Origin: Plasmopara viticola
Lineage: Eukaryota; Oomycota; Peronosporomycetes; Peronosporales; Peronosporaceae
Reading direction: 5' to 3'
Assembly: GCA_001695595.3 (NCBI GenBank)
Contig: MBPM02000081.1
Coordinates: 124,001 to 188,000 of the forward strand
Length of the DNA: 64,000 nucleotides
Both the position numbers and the translations under genes were made by a program. Below the pieces are notes generated by a model, which saw only the letters and a program-made list of their open reading frames with translations, was not told the origin of the DNA and searched no databases. Shown here piece after piece: positions 1 to 9,010 of the stretch; the first letter of the stretch is position 1, and the number at the start of each line of letters is the position of its first letter.

Positions 1-202
1 TTTCATCGGCCGCGGTAAGCGCCAAGTCGACGCGTTGCTCACGGTTGTCACGAAAGAACCTTCTGGGAGACGACTTAGTATTCACTTTATCAGGTGCTTT
101 TGCAACATGGGGAGACAATTGTCGAGGATCAATTTGGTGAGACTCGGCAGCTATCCGGCTGCTGGCCGCAAGGAGAAGCGCAGTCGCGAATGTGCCGCGC
201 AT
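1..202 (-). CDS. RXLR-like secreted effector, copy 1 (N-terminal part only)
   Basis: This is the first 67 codons plus one base of a minus-strand effector; the rest lies beyond the left edge. It aligns to copy 2 without gaps at an offset of 17182. The start is the ATG at 200-202. A GTG 30 nt upstream is open in frame, but there is no in-frame ATG between it and the TAA just above it. The product begins MRGTFATALLLAASSRIAA, a typical signal peptide, followed by RFFR (residues 48-51, bases 50-61) in place of a canonical RXLR. It breaks off inside the DESR site. It differs from copy 2 at two residues just after the signal peptide (E for G20, H for Y22), so it is a separate paralogue. Function is inferred from copies 2-4: a protein secreted by the pathogen and probably delivered into the host cell. 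Confidence 0.85.
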   Translation of the reverse strand, partial: MRGTFATALLLAASSRIAAESHQIDPRQLSPHVAKAPDKVNTKSSPRRFFRDNREQRVDLALTAADE

Positions 203-539
203 AAAGCTGAAGAGACGACTGGCGTACGCCACGTTTGGTTACGGGTATAATAAGTAAATGTCAAATCAAGTAATCAAAACCCAATTCTACCGGTACAGCG
301 TATTGGCGCAAATATAGCCGTACAATTTTACCGGTTCTACATAAGCGTCGCAATCACGGCCTTGACGTATGCCTTTGCACGCGCTTAGCGGCTGGCGATA
401 TATGTGCAAACTGCCAAGTAAACAGCATTTATTGTCAAACAATAGTTTTCAGCTGCCAACGTACACCTTCAGAGCAATCTTATCTCCTTCCAAATTGCAA
501 AGAATAGCGTAATGCGCAGTCAAATGTTTCACACTTGTA
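203..539 (-). promoter_or_regulatory. Conserved 5' flank of effector copy 1
   Basis: This stretch holds no gene. It is nearly identical to the DNA upstream of copy 2 (17385-17759) and closely related to that of copy 3, so a promoter in it would be shared. On the coding strand, a TTTACTTATTATACCCG block about 40-55 nt before the ATG is partly kept even upstream of diverged copy 4 (TTTACT plus TATACCC). This is the best candidate for a core promoter or start region. I could not assign a named oomycete initiator element with confidence. Confidence 0.4.
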
Positions 540-1740
540 ACTTATTTTCTGCGCTGAATAAATCGGTGACGGTCTCATGCTTTACAGTAAGTTGAACAAA
601 GCATAGATTACCTGCGCAAGCACCAGTTCAAAGAGAGTTTCGTGCTGCAAAAAACATATTCGGGTGCACATCGTACACTCCATTGCTTTCGTTAATGATC
701 GTTATGATCGAGTCAGGTATACTTCTTGCGATGGTTGATATGCCCAGTGCTATAGAGATTTGTAAGTCAGGTCACAAGGGCTATTAAACGCCGCGGTGAC
801 ATTTAACTGCGTTGACGCACTTTTCTTTCGACCATTGTGGGCTCCAAACTAGAAAGCTCCACAGGCTTACTTTAGCCACCGGAGGTAAGTTTTGAGGTCA
901 TGATGACCTAAAATGACACCAAATCAATCAACGTCCCGTTGCGGTAGGCGACATCTTAATTCTTAAAAGAAACTTTGTAGATCGAGCAGAAAGTAGAAGT
1001 CGTGCCGGCTTGGCTTACGCCACGCTTGAAAAAGAGAATTAGAACTTGTTAGGCCACGGTAAGATCTCGTTAAGCAATTTGGAAAATATAAATTATTGGT
1101 GCTGATTTTCTCAGCACCAGCAAGCTTTACATTGGCCACTTTCTCTGGCTGTACCCGACAAAGAAAAGACTCATAGCATCGTTCATGCCGTCTCTCAATA
1201 AGGCAACGGCTCCGCGTTTCTCTAACTTGATTAAAGCAGTCATATGAAAGTCATCTTGTTTCAATTGAAGCAGCTTAGGGCTGCCAAATGACACTATTTC
1301 GTACATGACATAGATTACTTTGCCGCGAAAGAACAATAGTATAGTCTTATAAAATTCGCTGGGTGCTCAACTCGTAAACACGAACCTTTGACGATTGCAA
1401 TAAGTACGCCACACCAGTTTCAATGAATGGCAAGACGGTCGTGAATCTTCGCGAACAACAATTTTCTCGTTAAATTTTCGCCTCTTTAGCTTTCTATGGG
1501 CGCTGATGAGCTTTTGCGCGGGCCACACTATGAGATAATTCATAGCGGTAGGGCCAAAAGCTGTATTGACAAATAAATTCGTTGGACAGAGGAACGTATG
1601 CCAATCTAGAGGCCTTTATGCTACCTTTATAACAAGTAAGGATGACATAGTCGGATGGTGAGCCAATTAACACCAATTGCAGTTGCATGGCTACGTATAG
1701 ACATCCAGTTTGAAACGGGTCCACATTTTAAACCCTAGTC
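540..1740 (+). mobile_element. Decayed Ty3/Gypsy RT-RNase H fragment, plus strand
   Basis: Frame-shifted remains of reverse transcriptase and RNase H. The RT block QGLLNAAVTFNCVDALF starts near 774 and corresponds to the family motif FGLxNAPxTFxRxMD. A block near 900-960 corresponds to the catalytic Y/VDD region. RNase H begins near 1242 (MKVILFQLKQLRAAK) and reaches ADELLRGPHYE near 1501, the equivalent of ADALSRRPDYE that ends RNase H in this superfamily. Many stops and shifts make it non-functional. The same fragment lies beside effector copy 2 (17760-19040) and, truncated, beside copy 3. Confidence 0.7.
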
Positions 1741-2199
1741 GCTGCTTCTAGCAATATAACTTTTACACGAACTCAGTACCAAAAACTCGTCGGCCCACGA
1801 ATGTGACGCCTTAGCGCGCCACATGCTGCGCAGTGTACCTTAAAGATCACACGCTTGACTCGACACTGTCATAGGTTATCGCATACGTGACCACTCACTT
1901 GTGCATGCCACCAATATTGTGTGAATACCGAGGTATTTATCCTCTTGACCCAAATGACCGCTGATTAAAGCATTGTTTGCCCCAGAAGTACAACACAATT
2001 CAGGTCTTCTCTATATGAAGCAACGAACCAAATCGCGTCTGTTAGATTACCCAAAGTGGAGCTTATCGTCTGTTCATACGTAATCATGCAATTGAAATCG
2101 TTGTCAAGGAGCTAAAGGATCGAGTTTGTCATTTGCGTCTGCAATTGAACAAAGCATGCAATGCTCCGAAGTGGTATTTGCTCTTTGAACTTTACAAAT
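1741..2199. other. Spacer between opposed Gypsy fragments
   Basis: No coding signal is seen. The stretch is clearly the same as 19041-19479 in the next unit. It lies between a plus-oriented and a minus-oriented pol fragment, so it probably contains decayed integrase or LTR sequence of one of them. Confidence 0.4.
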
Positions 2200-2420
2200 T
2201 TAATGGTTAATAAAGCTTGCAGCTTTATTCATATGGGCCAATTCATAGTCTGGCCGGTTCGAGAGCTCGTCAACAAACACAGTTGGTCTAAAGGCTTGAT
2301 CTTCAACGTATAAGAAGTAATCTGCGACAATTTGAGCCATCTTGCCATACTTTGGGACAAGTGGGGCGTATTTATCGCCTCTCACAAGGGTAGACCTAGG
2401 GATTTTGACGCCCAGCTGCT
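2200..2420 (-). mobile_element. Decayed Ty3/Gypsy RNase H end, minus strand
   Basis: On the minus strand a short open stretch reads GKMAQIVADYFLYVE followed by VDELSNRPDYELAHMN, matching the C-terminal end of Ty3/Gypsy RNase H. It faces the plus-oriented pol fragment at 540-1740. Its upstream part is cut off where the GC-rich chromovirus fragment begins. The uninterrupted equivalent in the next unit is 19480-20400. Confidence 0.6.
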
Positions 2421-2649
2421 TCTGCCATAACGGGCCTAGAGCCTGTTACTGTCTTGCACGTTGCTCGAAGGAAGCAAATTCAGCTCTGATTTATTATCGG
2501 CGGGAGGCGGAAGCCTTTCGACCACTTCATTCAAAAGATGGCTCATGATTGGCTAGATATGGTCTACGTCTCAAATATCAGCCAGTCAGAGAGAGGCATG
2601 TCGACACGCGTATCAGTGGTGACGCGCATCCCCTAACCTACCCACACAC

Positions 2650-3566
2650 GTGATAAAAAAGATGGATCCTAGCAACATATGCAATATGGAGAGTGTAAGG
2701 GGACAACCAGCTACACCACCCCCTTCTTACTCACACTCTAGGCGCGCAAATGATGTTTCCGAAGAGAGAGCTCAAAGAAAAAGCGCCGGCTCGCGCACAA
2801 CTCCGACAAATGAGGCGACGGCACCAAAAGCTCGACCGTCGACAACAAGCGTGGCGCGGCTCATCGAGGCCGCGGCGACTCTTTTTGCTGGCTCTGTCAT
2901 CGGGTCGTTGACTCCTCCACACGGACACTATCTCGACCCGAACATCAGACCGTGGAGGCTGTACGACTTAATCGGCGCCATTGCACCGGACGCCTCGGAC
3001 GCGATGATCGGCTTCTGGCACCGCACACGAGCACTGCGCGGCAAGACGACCGACTCGAACGACGTCTACGCGCTGGAGTACTCATGGTGCGCGTTTGTGC
3101 GGCGCTGGATAGCGTGCCGTGAGGCAGGAAGCTGCTATCTCGACTGGCTCGAGCTGGAGGAAGCCCGTCAATAGCTGCGATCGCTCGGCGCGCTCCACTC
3201 CGCGAGTGCGTCTGCGAGTTAGCGTAGAACGAGGATCGCCTCTGCATCGTCAGCATCAACGAATTGTGTCGGTTCTGCGCCTAAAGTGGCGCGCGTCCCA
3301 CGTGCACCGTTTGGAAAACGCAAGTTGTAGAGCGCCCGTTTGGATCTCGTCAACGTGAGTGGGTCGCGCGCACTCTTTGGAAACATGGGGATGCCGCTAG
3401 GCGCGAAATGCCGGCCCGCACAAGCAGGCCCGCACAAGCAGGCCCGCAAGGGATGAGCGTGGCCGTAGCCGGAAACGCGACCCGGATCCGGGTCGCGCCA
3501 ATCCCTCGCCGTGCGCTCGATCCCGCGGCTCTTCTCCTCCGTGCTGGGTTGGGGCGCGGGTCATGA
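2650..3566 (+). pseudogene. Unidentified plus-strand reading frame of the chromovirus fragment, broken
   Basis: An ATG frame of 174 codons runs from 2650 to a TAG at 3172-3174. It has a proline- and basic-rich N-terminus and strongly G/C-ending codons, unlike the AT-rich random frames around it. After a one-base frame change near 3171 the coding character continues to a TGA at 3564-3566, with two internal stops (in LRECVCELA* and INELCRFCA*). A short direct repeat of cccgcacaagcagg lies near 3413-3440. The product would be about 300 residues. I recognise no domain. It runs opposite to the integrase and chromodomain, so it is either an antisense ORF at the 3' end of the element or a gag-like frame brought in by rearrangement. 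Confidence 0.5.
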
Positions 3567-3699
3567 CCCGCGCCAGCTTGATCGCCGTCACCAGCGGCGC
3601 TGTCGCTCACTATCACCGAAGCGTGTTGGGACCAAGGGGTCGCGACGCTTGCGGTCCCGATCTCAGTCTCCACGACGCCGGGGTATTTGGTCGCTGATG

Positions 3700-4960
3700 G
3701 AGGCATATCGCGGATCACCATCTCGTCGCCAGCAGGTCGAGGTTCCATATGACTGGAATAAAGTCGCGAACCATATCCGGCACGTCGCGACGAAGATTTT
3801 CACGCGGCTCCCACGCATCGCTATCAGGGGGAAAGCCGCACACGATATTGGCGGCGCGTAGGCGCGGCGCCACGACCACATCGACTGGCAGCACGAGCAG
3901 GAGAGAGATCCTTGTGATCGACGATCCGATGCACGATCCAGTGACGCTTGCTAGTGGTATCAACAAGTGGCGGTGGAGGATCGCGACGGAACGGTTGATG
4001 CTGGATGAGGGGCGGATACGACTGCGGCGAGTGCGCGTTATTCAGCGGAGGAACTGCGCGTTCGTGATTAGCTTCTAGAACAGCGCCTTCATGGCCGGGT
4101 GATGTCGGCAGACGAGATCCGCCGACTCGGGAGCTCAAAGAAATCGTAGTGTTTAAGATCGTGGCCGGATAGTAGGATTTGAGGCACTCGACGTAGAACG
4201 TCGGGTTCAACCGCATCGTGGTAGAATTTCTAGTGTGTACGCGTCTCCGATGACCTTAGTGACAGCATAGGGTCCAATATATCGTAACTGACGCTTTCTT
4301 AATACTATCGCTCGCTAGCAACACGCGATCTCCAACATGGAACACATTGGTATTCTTGCGGCGTCATTTATCGGCGGCTGCTTCATGCTTGTCTGCCGCA
4401 TCCTTCAGCGCATCTCGAACGAAGCGAGCAATCGCCAGGCGTCGGGAAATGAACTTTAATGCTGCTTTCTCGTCCGCCAGCTCCACTGGAAGCTTGCGAT
4501 AGTAATTGCCAGCGTTGGGTGCCGCGGTCGATGTGGCGCCAAGGTCAATCTAGATTCTCGTCACCCGCCGAGCAAGAGCTGCACTCTCATAAGTAATCGA
4601 ACCAGTCGCTGGCTTTATTGGCAGCGAAATGGGGCGCGGCGTCTATGGCTGCGCCGACGCATCGACACTCTAAGGCACAACGTTATCGACTCCTCCCCCA
4701 CCAAGAGTGGAGAATGGTGATGCGGAAAGTCCCACGGCTGAACGAGCGGGCACGTGTGGGTGTCGACTGCTGTTGACGAAAAAGGGAGACATCCCAGTCG
4801 AGGCATGGACCGCGTTGTTCAGTGCAAATTTAGCCATTAAGAGAAAGTCACTCCATGAGGAGAAGGACGTGGCGTACCTTCAAAGCACGTCTTGAAGCAC
4901 GCGTTTAACATGTTCGGTCTGGCCGTCAGTCTTGGGGTGCGCAGCGGTGGACATTAGTAA
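3700..4960 (-). pseudogene. Ty3/Gypsy integrase C-terminal half with GPY/F module and chromodomain
   Basis: On the minus strand from 4954, one frame reads MSTAAHPKTDGQTEHVKRVL, the segment holding the third catalytic acidic residue (E) of the DDE integrase. After one stop it continues with FALNNAVHASTGMSPFFVN. Further on come GDRVLLASERIVLRKRQ and YIGPYAVTKVIGDAYTLE, the GPY/F module (about 4210-4300). The chromodomain follows as HWIVHRIVDHKDL (3907-3948), then QYRVR and, in another frame, DSDAWEPRENLRRDVPDMV (about 3768-3835). The earlier integrase, RT and gag are missing here. At least one stop and one frameshift show it is dead. The order and motifs identify a chromovirus. Confidence 0.85.
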
Positions 4961-7189
4961 CCAGTGATAGCTGGCATTAGCTTGCAAAATACCTCAAATA
5001 TTACGACAGCAGAGCCCATGGCGTTTTTGATGAGTAAAGACCCGCCCTGAGGGATGTGAGCTAAGGTAAGAAATACGGGTGGGCCTAGCAATAGTAGTCT
5101 TCAGATTGAGTCGAGTACCAACTTAAGTCGCCATTTTGTGAAAAAGTACTCACTCTTTGAGCAACGGGTCCGTCAAAGAAGAAATAATGCCTTCGAATGT
5201 TTACTCAGCAGCCAATGCGCTTATCGACCTTGTGCGCCACAAGCGCCTTCAGTGGCCACTCCTCACTTGGCATCTATAAGCAAATTGTGTTAAAGCACCA
5301 ATACTCCAGCGTGCCCTTGCGAAGATCATGCGCGTGCTTTTGGCACCGTAAAAACGGCACTTTACGATATCACTTGTTGTCGAAAGAAGTGGTTTGAAGT
5401 GAATGAGTTTAACTCAAGCTTAGCTGCTGCGTAGTGCGGTTATCATGGATTAAAAAGTGCTGTTTGCGATTAAATCAAACCCCAGGATGTAACACAGAAA
5501 TCAAATGAACTTATCAACTAACTTTTCGTCTGTAAGCTAAGTGTAAAATTCGCGTTTTCAAAGGGTCTGAGACAGCTCAGCTTTAGGATAAACCGTCTTT
5601 TGCAAAATGTCAAGCCAGGCGCTGAAATAACAAGTACCGATCGTGAATAAGGGGCACCCCAACGTGCGGTCTTAACTTACACACGCTTAGTGTTGAAGAT
5701 TCCTGATTGCAAAAAGTCCTTTCTTGGCCGTTTCAGCGGCTCCGAAAGAACCTGTAAAGCACGATTACCTTGCCACTTCACCAGAAGTTCATGGCGTCTA
5801 TAAAAGAACTTCTGCTTCACTGCGCGCTCTACACAAAAGTGTGGTTAGCTTTGCAGATGCCCTGCTCGTTCTTTAGCATTAAGACATTTATATGGAATGC
5901 AACATTTCCGGCGAAACGAATTTATATGCGCTTACGATTGCACTCGGAGAAGGTCCCGGCTGTCAGATCGCGGTCTTAGAAAAAGCTTGGACTTTTAAAA
6001 ATTTTGACGAACAATTGGGCTTCTCTGCCCATGCGATCTATGTACTACACAGTCCAATCGTCCGCCTCGCTCGTCAGAATAAAGTGTTTATGTTGCCTAG
6101 GAAATCTACTCTTTTCGTAGTGAGATTTAAGTTTGGCCGGGCACTCAAAATGCACAGCTTGATGTTCATCATACCGGTCACGATGGACACCATCAACAGC
6201 CATATGGCTGCCATTTTCGCCATACTGATTAGATCAAAGTCGGAGCAGTGCGCTGAAGATGTGTTGACATTTGTAAGACTTGAATTCCTAAAGATCGTAA
6301 CTCCTTTTAAAATGGGTGTGCTAACATCGTCTTTTAATAGTCGATTGTGTGCGCCATCCGCGCCTCTCCAGGACAACCAAAGCTTTGATGATACTACGCT
6401 TTGTTTTTCTCAAAGACATCAAGATTTTTCTCTCCTGTGGTAAGCTCCTAGGATCTAGTAGCACGTAAACCACTCAATAAAGATAGAATTCTCCCCTTTA
6501 ATATAGAAATGAAACATCCGCTTGCTTTACTTAAGTGAATGCAATCACACCAGTTGTAGCGTATTAATAAAAATTTTGAGCCTGTCGAAACAGAAGGGTA
6601 CTATATTCGCGCATGTGACACCATAGCGCAGTGTCTCTCCGAGCACACACGACTGACTTATCTCGCGTGACCATCTGTCGAATGAAGTTCTTTTCTTTAT
6701 CATAATGGGATTTGTCAAAATGTAGTGCTTAGACGCGAGTTCCAACATAAACATAATCCTTTGAGGTCCATAAAACTTAAGTATTGTAGCTATAAGAAGC
6801 CTTGCTGTTGATTTGCTAGTTGTACTAGCTGGAACAGAAGTCAAATACAATATCTTGCGCAGGCAACTCACGCACAATACTATGCCCATGTTTGCATTAA
6901 TTTTCAGCGAGCTGAAGTCAATGACAAAGCCTACCAGCTTCAAACAGATGATTATAAAACGGATGTATGAGTCGCAAAACTGACTTTTAGTATGTCTTGA
7001 CCCCAAAGACAATAGGTTGGGTCATCACATGCCTCAGAAGTACATCATAATTCACGTTTTCTTTAAAATAAAAGGATCAGACTGAATGCGCCGAATCCAC
7101 TCTCTAGTGGAGCAGACGGGCTGTCCACACGTAGTCGTGCAACTGTTATCGATGTCAAGGAGTTTATAAATCAACTTTGTCGTCATCAC

Positions 7190-8330
7190 CTGCTATTGAA
7201 ATATGCATGAAAACTCTTGATTGGTTTTCTTATCTGTTTCCTAGAAATTAATTCGTCAACATAGTGTTTAGCCACGTTGATTTGGGCCAATTCATAGTTC
7301 GGCCTGCGCGAAAGCTCGTCAGCAGCCTTAGTACGTCTAAATGGCCTCAATTTGACGTAGAAGATTTTATCCGCGACAAATACAGCCATTTTGTCGATCA
7401 TTTTGATGAGTGGGGCGAATAGAATGCCACTCGTACAGGTCCATGTCAAAAAAGACCATTAAACCTTAGCTCCCACTATACGCTTGTGAAACTATTCTCT
7501 TGTATATTTAAAGCAAATAAATTTTTGTAATGAGTGATATAGATCCGTCCAGCAGCCCTAAATTGTCTCGTCTCGAACATGATGACTTGCACATAACCGT
7601 CTCATTGGGTTGCTGTAACGCGGAACAGATAGTTCAGCCGGAAGCGGTGTTCACGACGCTAAATTTCTCTGCCTCGTCCGGCAAAGCCATAAACAGATAC
7701 CCCCTGAAGTTTCGGTTCTGCTGGTGCTAGAAAATCAGCACCATATAATATAGATAATATAATATTATTTCATTTTTCATTAAAATAAAGAAGGTTTTGC
7801 GAGATCGTACTGTATTGTATTGTATTGTATTACGTTATCGCGTTGCCAAGTTATGCACGTGCTAGGATCAGTCTGGCTTCTCCACGGCATAGAGTGGTGT
7901 CCGCATACGTCGGGTCTCGTTCGGCGGGCAGTGCATCCAGCACCGAGGTCGAGATCGTACTGTATATATGCAAATAGTTGGTTGGGCCTAGCTGACTCTT
8001 TTAGCACTTAGGAAAAAGTAGAGGAAGCCAATCGTGTACAGCTTTCACTTTCCGCTCGATCTGCGTGGCTGCCTACTAAAACCTCGAGAATTGAAAGTAA
8101 TCTACCGCAAAGACACATTAATCGATGTGGCATGTTCATCGGTCATTTGATCCGACTTCGGACGAGCATATAGTCGAAATGGGAGCCCACAATGGTTGGA
8201 AGAGCTGGTTGGCTTGACGATTAAACGTCTTCGGAGCATTCGATAGTCCTTGTGGTATTTCACACCCTTTCTATTGAGCACTAGGCGCATAAACCGTCGC
8301 GAGAGCTTAGCTTTCTACTAGCTTCGATGT
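7190..8330 (-). pseudogene. RNase H and RT region of the minus-strand element, unit 1
   Basis: Near 7690-7500 the minus strand reads DEAEKFSVVNTASG, equivalent to the first catalytic stretch of RNase H, then a shifted FETRQFRAAGRIY. Near 7390-7270 it reads MAVFVADKIFYVK and ADELSRRPNYELAQIN, the RNase H end. Upstream, near 8260-8180, NRQANQLFQPLWAP corresponds to the RT block after NAPxTF. The RNase H end is the clearest evidence; the RT part is weaker. A 135 bp SINE-like insertion (7816-7950) splits the region. Confidence 0.65.
7816..7950 (-). mobile_element. SINE-like element, 5'-truncated, with pentamer tail
   Basis: A 135 bp insertion is flanked by a perfect 15 bp direct repeat, GAGATCGTACTGTAT (7801-7815 and 7951-7965). 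The paralogous site near 33150 has a single copy of this target and no insertion. On the minus strand it starts GACCTCGGTGCTGG and ends in ATACA repeats. It matches the last 135 bp of the 318 bp element at 42384-42701. A 5' truncation, a simple tail and long target duplications are the signature of LINE-driven retrotransposition. Confidence 0.8.
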
Positions 8331-8682
8331 GGTAGTAGCCATCTATGAAAGCCAGTGCGCTATGCAAAGTGCATATGCACGTGTTGTAAAGCAGCAAAAT
8401 CTTCTTTTAATATTGGAACTTTCTCAGGTACCGCTGCACTGGTCAGCTCATTGCAAGCATGAGCCAGTTGCCCTTTTTCGTGTATGATTTGAGTACAAAA
8501 AGTCTGTGACGAGTATTGAGATTTCTATCCCCTTATCATGCAGATTTTTGCTTTTTTTGATTAGTTGCTACGTGCCAAACTACTATTTTTAATTATGAAG
8601 ACCAATGTCAACAACGATAGTGGCGTATTTGCGTCAGAAAACGTAAATTTCTCGGCTGTTTGAACGCTCTATAAGGTTTGAG
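8331..8682. other. Decayed repeat, nothing recognised
   Basis: This is homologous to about 33520-33880. No open frame or known motif is seen on either strand. Confidence 0.4.
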
Positions 8683-9010
8683 CGACCGACGCTGTGGCTC
8701 GAGCGGTTAGCCGTTCGACCCAGGACCGGGAGGTACCTGGTTCGATACCCATAGCATCCGAATTAAGGCAGCCGGAGATAGGTCACTAAAGTGGACGAGC
8801 CATCACACTCGAGTGTGTGACTGCCCTACCAACTCGCGCCCAATTGTGTAATAAAAGGATTGGGTGGACGCCCCACTGACCGAAAAGGCCCCATAGTGTA
8901 ATGAGGGGTACGGAACCCGGTCACATTATGGGTCGGATTGCAACCAGCATCCCGCGATAGAAATAACTTAGCCCTAGCGCATGGGTTCCGGTAGCTTAAA
9001 TGTATATAGT
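8683..9010 (+). mobile_element. tRNA-derived SINE-like insertion
   Basis: About 330 bp are present here and absent from the paralogous place near 33880, where the flanks are joined. The head has a pol III A box (TGGCTCGAGCGG, 8695-8706) and a B box (GGTTCGATACC, 8739-8749) with 32 nt between them. GACGCTG near 8688 can pair imperfectly with TAGCATC near 8751, like an acceptor stem. The T stem does not pair well, so it is not a working tRNA gene. The rest is an unrelated body. The flanks share a weak 14 bp repeat (about 10 of 14 matching) ending in GAGC, possibly an eroded target duplication. Confidence 0.6.

Larger units (their letters stand above)
2421..4980 (-). mobile_element. GC-rich chromovirus (Ty3/Gypsy) fragment nested in older repeats
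   Basis: The block is visibly richer in G and C than its surroundings. It interrupts sequence that is continuous at the matching place upstream of effector copy 2 (around 19690), so it is a later insertion. On the minus strand it carries integrase (4954 down to about 4080) and a chromodomain (3948 to 3768). On the plus strand it carries a separate reading frame (2650-3566). I could not fix the LTR ends. The old repeat family resumes near 4981. Confidence 0.7.

Noticed and set aside
5892..6443. 183-codon plus-strand frame as a gene
   Set aside because: It has broken paralogues near 31150 and 54100, lies antisense in a decayed retroelement and shows no domain or codon preference.
7738..7775. 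AT-rich ATATAATATAG run as a promoter or origin
   Set aside because: Similar low-complexity stretches occur through the decayed repeats, and no gene follows.
8683..8757. Possible functional tRNA gene
   Set aside because: A and B boxes are good, but the T stem does not pair, the acceptor pairing is imperfect, and the sequence is part of a 330 bp insertion absent from the paralogous site. A SINE head explains it better.
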